Of a DNA stretch of 19,395 bases, positions 15,414 through 19,395 are shown in pieces. The notes beneath the pieces were generated by a model. The model saw only the letters and a list, made by a program, of their open reading frames with translations, was not told where the DNA came from and ran no database searches. The position numbers and the translations under genes are program-made. Within the stretch, counting starts at the first letter, position 1. Every line of letters starts with the position of its first letter. The stretch comes from CAYUNW01 sp964446235 (lineage in GTDB: Bacteria; Patescibacteriota; Microgenomatia; 2-02-FULL-39-11), in NCBI GenBank assembly GCA_964446235.1, contig CAYUNW010000015.1, positions 1 to 19,395 on the forward strand. Reading direction: 5' to 3'.

Positions 15414-15450
15414 GCGAATTTGTTTAAGTAGTCTTTCGAAAGGAGTATGT

Positions 15451-15615
15451 ATGGCTAAGTGTAAGAAGTGCAATGGTACCGGTTTTGCAGAAAAGAAATG
15501 TTGGAACTGTCAAGGTTCAGGACAAAACAACGGAATGAAATGTTCCGTATGTAATGGTCGTGGATTGCGCACCGTAACATGTTCTAGTTGTGGTGGATCT
15601 GGAGATGCAAAGTAA
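15451..15615 (+). CDS. 54-residue DnaJ-type zinc-finger miniprotein
   Basis: The whole protein is four CxxCxGxG motifs: Cys4/Cys7, Cys17/Cys20, Cys31/Cys34 and Cys44/Cys47, the pattern that in DnaJ binds two zinc ions (motifs 1+4 and 2+3). Motif spacing is about 13, 14 and 13 residues, tighter than DnaJ's 17, 22 and 14. There is no J domain, G/F region or substrate-binding domain. The start was chosen because AAAGGAG (15439-15445) sits 5 nt before the ATG at 15451, the best SD in the window, and gives MAKCKKCNGTG. The frame is open back to 15286, but that region is structured. The SD overlaps a CTTTCGAAAG palindrome (15433-15442) that could mask it. It may be a chaperone-like or RNA-binding zinc protein; the function is unknown. 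Confidence 0.75.
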   Translation: MAKCKKCNGTGFAEKKCWNCQGSGQNNGMKCSVCNGRGLRTVTCSSCGGSGDAK

Positions 15616-15647
15616 AGTAATGATGTAAATGGGGGAATTAAGTAGAG

Positions 15648-15850
15648 GACGTTTTACGTCAGCATTACCGCTGAAGTGAGACGAAGTGGCATAGGATTTG
15701 ATAGGAATGCAAAAGTTTTCGACCAAAAAAGTCGCGACTGGTCGAAAGACCGCCTTTCTTGATAGTCCTGCCCGCTTGCAGTTTGTGATAGGCGATTTTC
15801 TACGCCCCGTCGGCGTTAATCCTACCCATACTGCAAGCTTCCTCTATCAA
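15648..15850. ncRNA. Candidate structured RNA or miniature inverted-repeat element
   Basis: This fills the 236-bp gap between the miniprotein and the HD gene. Inverted repeats in order: GACGT/ACGTC with loop TTT (15648-15660); GCATT (15662-15666) with AATGC (15706-15710) enclosing CCGCT/AGTGG; TTTCGACC (15717-15724) with GGTCGAAA (15740-15747) around the palindrome AGTCGCGACT; and a nested set of TTGATAG/CTATCAA (15759-15765/15844-15850), GCTTGCAGT/ACTGCAAGC (15774-15782/15830-15838) and ACGCC/GGCGT (15802-15806/15812-15816). By count 62 of 120 bases in 15721-15840 are G or C, clearly above the surrounding AT-rich sequence. It matches no tmRNA, RNase P, SRP or 6S RNA hallmark I can see. The strand is undecided: it could equally be the 3' UTR of either convergent gene. 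The outer pairs also look like imperfect terminal inverted repeats of a small element. Confidence 0.4.
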
Positions 15851-15851
15851 T

Positions 15852-17132
15852 TTAATCTACATTTTCAAGTATCACCGGATGATACTGGTTGATAGGAGCA
15901 AGTACCGGTATTATCAGATTTGGGTCATTATATATTGATTCCGGGTCTTGAGAATGGAAATACTCCGGGTATTGACTGGCAAATCCCCCAAGTGAATGGA
16001 AAAAAGCCTCATCAACAGTACCGCCAATCCAGAAAAAATAACATAGTTCTTTGGCCGATGACAGCATTTCCGCAGCATATGGTTTTGTTACAGCATCCGA
16101 TTGTGCATAATATTGTGCTGCCAAAGGTTCTATAGCCTTGAAATAACTCATAGTTTCAGCCAATTTACGTATCAGTTTTTCCCTATCTGGAGGGGACATT
16201 TGTTCAAGAATGTTTTTTTTCCAATATGTACATAGGTTGTCTAATCTGTCTTCAACTTTCATTCTTAATGTATAGAAGGCATTCAAAGGTCCGTATTTTT
16301 GTCTGATAACTTCAGTGACCGTATGTAAATGGTCAAATTGACGTTGAGCTTTCTCTTGAGGGGTTTCTCCGTTTCCATTAGGTTCATCAGGAGTAGATAC
16401 TGCATCAAGCTGTAAATTTAAAAGTTCTACCTCTTCTTGATTTAAGAAAAGATTAAATTCATGGTTATCTCCTTTTTTATTAAACTTCAAAACGGCATAA
16501 TTTTCATCTACAGATGTGATTTCAAATCCTTCAAAATCTTCACGGGCATCGTGAAGAAGAGCACCCAGATAGGATATATATGCAATACGTAGCGTTTTTG
16601 CGTCTTTGGGTAAAATATTGCTTGCCAGTCTTAGAAAAACTCTGGTTGAATGTACCCACTTACCTTCACCTGTCCAGCGTTTTTCACCTTGGTAACCTTC
16701 AAGAAGTGCTTGTATACCGCTCAGAAAATTCATTCCCATTCTTTGTCTTAGTTCAGCAATATGCAAAGCTTGTTCATCATCAATGTCTTTTGTTGCAAGT
16801 ATGACATTTCCGAACGATCGAATTTTTTTGGTCAGTCTGACCATATATGCAATCTCAGCCTGTTCGAAGGATTCTCTAAAAGTAGATAATCGTGAGGGCG
16901 GTTCAAAAAAAAGAAGTGCTTTTTCCAAGATTGTACTATCAGGACATGACGGTACTATAAGCTCAGGAGTATTCAGCAGATCCTGATTTTCGTCTATCAT
17001 TTCAACTGCAAATCCGGGTACTGCTTTAAACATACTTTTCAAATCTTTGATTTGTAATGGTGGTGTTTTTCTTATTTCAGGATCTGGCATATTATGGGTA
17101 TTTGGCAAATAAATACAGATTTGAGGTTGCAT
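15852..17132 (-). CDS. RelA/SpoT-like HD-domain hydrolase without synthetase domain
   Basis: A 426-residue soluble protein. An HD-type metal site like that of (p)ppGpp hydrolases (SpoT, MESH1) can be read: His161 in WVHSTRVFL, His194-Asp195 with Glu198-Asp199 in LLHDARED (compare LLHDVVEDT in RelA/SpoT), and Asp295 in MKVEDRLDNL (compare KLADRLHNM). The gap from the HD pair to the last Asp is 101 residues, against about 66 in RelA/SpoT, because of a charged, Asn/Gly-containing insertion around 205-262. No synthetase, TGS or ACT domain follows. The N-terminal 130 residues and the C-terminal helical part (about 310-426) are unfamiliar. The ATG lies 14 nt after a TATACT, with no SD. It is divergent from mreB across a 60-bp gap. 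The HD call is fairly firm; alarmone as substrate is inference. Confidence 0.6.
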   Translation of the reverse strand: MQPQICIYLPNTHNMPDPEIRKTPPLQIKDLKSMFKAVPGFAVEMIDENQDLLNTPELIVPSCPDSTILEKALLFFEPPSRLSTFRESFEQAEIAYMVRLTKKIRSFGNVILATKDIDDEQALHIAELRQRMGMNFLSGIQALLEGYQGEKRWTGEGKWVHSTRVFLRLASNILPKDAKTLRIAYISYLGALLHDAREDFEGFEITSVDENYAVLKFNKKGDNHEFNLFLNQEEVELLNLQLDAVSTPDEPNGNGETPQEKAQRQFDHLHTVTEVIRQKYGPLNAFYTLRMKVEDRLDNLCTYWKKNILEQMSPPDREKLIRKLAETMSYFKAIEPLAAQYYAQSDAVTKPYAAEMLSSAKELCYFFWIGGTVDEAFFHSLGGFASQYPEYFHSQDPESIYNDPNLIIPVLAPINQYHPVILENVD

Positions 17133-17146
17133 TTTAGCTCAAATTG

Positions 17147-17152
17147 AGTATA
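17147..17152 (-). promoter_or_regulatory. -10 box of the HD-domain gene
   Basis: TATACT on the minus strand ends 14 nt before the ATG at 17132. The 11-nt palindrome CTCAAATTGAG (17139-17149) overlaps its downstream end and could be an operator. Confidence 0.4.
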
Positions 17153-17175
17153 TTCCGCAACCTTTATCTATCTGT

Positions 17176-17181
17176 TAAAAT
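17176..17181 (+). promoter_or_regulatory. -10 box of mreBCD
   Basis: TAAAAT ends 11 nt before the mreB ATG. An AAGG 7 nt before the ATG may act as a weak SD. No good -35 is present. Confidence 0.4.
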
Positions 17182-17192
17182 AAGGCCTAAGT

Positions 17193-18242
17193 ATGCTTAA
17201 TTATTTTTTCGGTCTTTTTTCCCATGATCTAGCGATAGATTTGGGTACGGCCAATACGTTGGTTTTTGTCAAAGACAAGGGAATTGTCATCAGGGAGCCG
17301 TCAGTTGTTGCCAGGCACAAAAAAACCAAGAAGGTATTGGCTATCGGCAGCAATGCCAAAAGAATGGTAGGTAAAACTCCCCAATCGATAGAATCCATCA
17401 GACCTCTAAATGACGGCGTAATAGCTGATTTTGACGCTACCGAAGAAATGCTTCGTTTTTATATAAATCTTACCCATGAAAATCCGAAGTCATTTATACC
17501 CAAAATACCCCGGCCTTTAGTCATCGTAGGGATTCCGTCGGGGGTGACTGAAGTAGAAAGAAGAGCGGTACAGGACGCAGCGCTATCAGCGGGTGCCAGG
17601 TCATGTTTTTTGATAGAAGAACCTATGGCAGCAGCCATCGGAGCCGGGCTTCCGGTAGAGGATGCCAGAGGAAGTATGATCGTGGATATCGGAGGCGGTA
17701 CTACGGAAATCGCAGTTTTATCTTTGTCAGGGATTGTGATAAATAAATCGCTGCGTATTGCAGGGGATGATTTTGATGAAGCTATAGTCAATTATGTCAG
17801 ACTGAAACATTCATTGTTAATAGGCTTACCCAGCGCAGAAAGAGTCAAATTGGCAATTGGATCAGCAAAGTTCGGTCGTGAGGAAAAATTTGCGGTTATT
17901 CGTGGAAGGGATTTAGAGAATGGATTACCCAAATCGGTCAAATTATCATCATCAGAGCTGAGAGAAGCCATGTCGGGGATACTTAACCAAATCATCGAAG
18001 TCATCGACGAAACAGTAGAAGATATTCCACCGGAATTGGTCGGGGACGTATTGGAACAGGGTATCACTTTAGCTGGCGGAGGCGCTCTTCTTTCCGGTAT
18101 CGACAAAACAATTGCCGAAAGGGTGAAACTTCCGGTATGGGTAGCTGATGATCCATTGACTTGTGTTGTTAGGGGTGCTGCCAAGTTATTTGATAATCGA
18201 AACTTACTAGCAAAAGTCAGGATTACCGCAGGATTAAAATGA
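17193..18242 (+). CDS. mreB: Rod-shape-determining actin MreB
   Basis: Bacterial actin that forms membrane-bound filaments and directs lateral cell wall synthesis. The 349 residues match the usual length. Nucleotide-binding motifs of the actin/Hsp70 fold are all present: phosphate-1 DLGTANT at 16-22, the PSGVTEVERRAVQDAA segment at 115-130, the connect region IEEPMAAAIGAG at 141-152, phosphate-2 DIGGGTTE at 165-172, and the adenosine motif GITLAGGGALL at about 289-299. The N-terminus (MLNYFFGLFS) is hydrophobic, fitting the membrane-anchoring helix known in MreB. Its TGA overlaps the mreC ATG (ATGA). Confidence 0.98.
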   Translation: MLNYFFGLFSHDLAIDLGTANTLVFVKDKGIVIREPSVVARHKKTKKVLAIGSNAKRMVGKTPQSIESIRPLNDGVIADFDATEEMLRFYINLTHENPKSFIPKIPRPLVIVGIPSGVTEVERRAVQDAALSAGARSCFLIEEPMAAAIGAGLPVEDARGSMIVDIGGGTTEIAVLSLSGIVINKSLRIAGDDFDEAIVNYVRLKHSLLIGLPSAERVKLAIGSAKFGREEKFAVIRGRDLENGLPKSVKLSSSELREAMSGILNQIIEVIDETVEDIPPELVGDVLEQGITLAGGGALLSGIDKTIAERVKLPVWVADDPLTCVVRGAAKLFDNRNLLAKVRITAGLK

Positions 18243-19009
18243 TCAAGTACGAACGGGTTTTTATCAACCTGATAATCACTTCAATTTTTGTATTTTTTTT
18301 CGATTTATTCGGATTTTTGGGGATATTCAAAAAACCTTTGGATCCGGCAGTTTCGGCTATCAAATTTGATGTTTTACAAAAATACCAAACGTTTGCATTG
18401 TATTATCGCACGGTTATCAATATCTCTAATTTAGCTCAGTACCAAAAAGACGCCGATCACTTCAAAAGTCAGATATCAGACCTTGAACAGAAAAATAAAT
18501 TATTGCTTGAGGAAAATATACAACTTAAAAATCAATTAGGCGCCAATAATTCAACCAGTAAAAAATTACAGCTGGCAAATATTGTGGGGATATCAGGTAC
18601 AGCCGAAATAGACGTTGGAGAGGAAAACGGAATTAGTCAGGGTATGTCGGTTATACTAGGTAGTACTTTTTTTGGTAAAATCATCAAAACAAGTCCCAGC
18701 AGAAGTATCGTCATGTTGCCAAATGATCCTGACAGTAATATTCCAGCCAAAAGTATCAGAGGCGTCAAAGGTGTAGTGAGGGGTCAGGGGTTTGAAAAAA
18801 TACTTTTCGACAAGGTACTGCAAAAAGACCAACTTTTTTTGTCGGATACCGTCTTGACCTCCGGTGAAGGTGGTTATCCTCCGAATCTGGTTATAGGTAA
18901 TATTGACTATATAAATACTGATGATGTATCTCCTTATAAGTCAGCGTTTCTAACGGCTAGTATAGATTACAAAAATTCAATGATAGTGTTTGTAGTATTA
19001 TCCGAATGA
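18239..19009 (+). CDS. mreC: Rod-shape-determining protein MreC
   Basis: Bitopic scaffold linking MreB filaments to wall synthases outside the membrane. The 256 residues comprise a short cytoplasmic start, one membrane helix (about 8-30), a coiled coil (about 62-102, rich in Lys, Gln, Glu and Leu) and the two-barrel beta domain typical of MreC (about 105-256), with DVGEENGISQGMSVI and the LPNDPDSNIPAKS stretch. It is translationally coupled at both ends by ATGA overlaps with mreB and mreD. Confidence 0.94.
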   Translation: MIKYERVFINLIITSIFVFFFDLFGFLGIFKKPLDPAVSAIKFDVLQKYQTFALYYRTVINISNLAQYQKDADHFKSQISDLEQKNKLLLEENIQLKNQLGANNSTSKKLQLANIVGISGTAEIDVGEENGISQGMSVILGSTFFGKIIKTSPSRSIVMLPNDPDSNIPAKSIRGVKGVVRGQGFEKILFDKVLQKDQLFLSDTVLTSGEGGYPPNLVIGNIDYINTDDVSPYKSAFLTASIDYKNSMIVFVVLSE

Positions 19010-19395
19010 TTTTAATCTTTTTATTATTTTTGACTTTAGGATTGTTATTTGAAACAAGTGTAATTTATTTACCGCTTGTATTGTCTGTTCTTTTAGTGTT
19101 TCGTGATAGTGTTGGTAAGAATATAGCTTATTATGCATTTATATACGGATTGTTGTTGGATCTTTTTTATCTTAGAACATTAGGGCTTAGCAGTTTGTTT
19201 TTTTTGGTTGTTTTTTTTATTGCTGATAAATATCAAAACAGGATAACTTTTTCACGGACAATATTTTATTTTTTATTTCTTTTTACGGTTAATTTTTTCT
19301 ATATTCTGATTTTTACCCGACAATCGAAATTTTTTACGGTAGTAATTCTGACTTTTTCCGTTTATATATTGAATTTGTTTCTCAGAAAATTATAT
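19006..19395 (+). CDS. mreD: Rod-shape-determining protein MreD, truncated by the window edge
   Basis: The frame opens at ATG 19006, overlapping the mreC TGA by 4 nt, and stays open for 130 codons to the window end. The product is very hydrophobic, with four or five helices. GLLLDLFYLRTLGLSSLFFL at 48-67 is the typical MreD second-helix pattern (GLLxDL then LG). It is the integral membrane partner of MreC. The family usually has about 160-170 residues, so roughly the last fifth is missing. Confidence 0.85.
   Translation, partial: MILIFLLFLTLGLLFETSVIYLPLVLSVLLVFRDSVGKNIAYYAFIYGLLLDLFYLRTLGLSSLFFLVVFFIADKYQNRITFSRTIFYFLFLFTVNFFYILIFTRQSKFFTVVILTFSVYILNLFLRKLY

Noticed and set aside
15286..15450. 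Coding extension upstream of the zinc miniprotein
   Set aside because: It begins inside a long hairpin, has no SD, and its product resembles nothing known. The AAAGGAG before 15451 marks a much better start. The frame is still formally open, so this is not excluded.
15717..15758. ZTP (pfl) riboswitch-like string GTCGCGACTGG then CCGCC
   Set aside because: Only short fragments match the motif. The conserved second half is missing, and no purine or folate gene follows.
15648..15850. tmRNA, RNase P RNA, SRP RNA or a tRNA
   Set aside because: No tRNA-like ends or tag frame, no GAGGAAAGTCC-type RNase P core, no SRP GGAAGGAAGCAGCC-type loop, and no T-arm sequence in a cloverleaf on either strand.
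15698..15892. 64-codon plus-strand frame across the inverted-repeat region
   Set aside because: It has no SD, its end overlaps the HD gene on the other strand, and the DNA is better explained by base-pairing structure.
1..19395. CRISPR array or cas genes
   Set aside because: The only regular repeats are 7-bp units without spacers, and no Cas motif occurs in any gene.

Overview
This AT-rich, gene-dense window most likely comes from a Candidate Phyla Radiation (Patescibacteria) bacterium, probably Microgenomates-like. That placement is inferred from overall character: short intergenic gaps, a zinc-ribbon ribosomal protein L28, family-39 membrane glycosyltransferases, a dockerin-ended surface protease, and several genes with no ribosome binding site. 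No rRNA or marker tree supports it here. TGA is used as a stop (def, mreB, mreC and the 91-residue gene), so the standard bacterial code fits and the UGA-recoded CPR lineages do not.

Layout. 1-2810 (minus): a site-2-type M50 protease followed 6 nt later by a Ca2+-type P-type ATPase that runs off the left edge. 2811-3430: a spacer built largely of degenerate 7-bp repeats, then rpmB (plus). 3457-4344 (minus): an M41/FtsH-like zinc peptidase without an AAA domain. 4426-7547 (plus): a chain of a GT39-type glycosyltransferase, a small membrane protein and an MFS exporter, the last broken by a 10-N assembly gap. 7524-8828 (minus): mtaB, a tRNA methylthiotransferase. 8924-11205 (plus): a large anchored M64 metallopeptidase with a dockerin-like C-terminus, then a small unknown gene. 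11230-15007 (minus): an O-antigen ligase-like/TPR membrane protein, then def and fmt, whose products handle opposite ends of the N-formyl-methionine cycle. 15008-15851: an unusual non-coding-rich segment around a 54-residue DnaJ-type zinc-finger miniprotein. 15852-17132 (minus): a RelA/SpoT-like HD hydrolase. 17193 to the right edge (plus): mreB-mreC-mreD with 4-nt ATGA overlaps, the rod-shape cell wall system.

Three things stand out. (1) Families of degenerate heptanucleotide repeats recur between genes and also inside fmt, the ligase/TPR gene and the glycosyltransferase gene, where they are read in frame as Lys/Asn/Gln-rich stretches. (2) Many genes have a -10 box only 5-17 nt before the ATG and no Shine-Dalgarno, which predicts leaderless or nearly leaderless mRNAs; rpmB and the miniprotein gene keep an SD. 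(3) The 15.17-15.85 kb segment has several long hairpins before the miniprotein and nested inverted repeats after it, with locally raised G+C. It is the best candidate here for an undescribed structured RNA or a miniature mobile element.

All identifications are from reading motifs; no database search was run.
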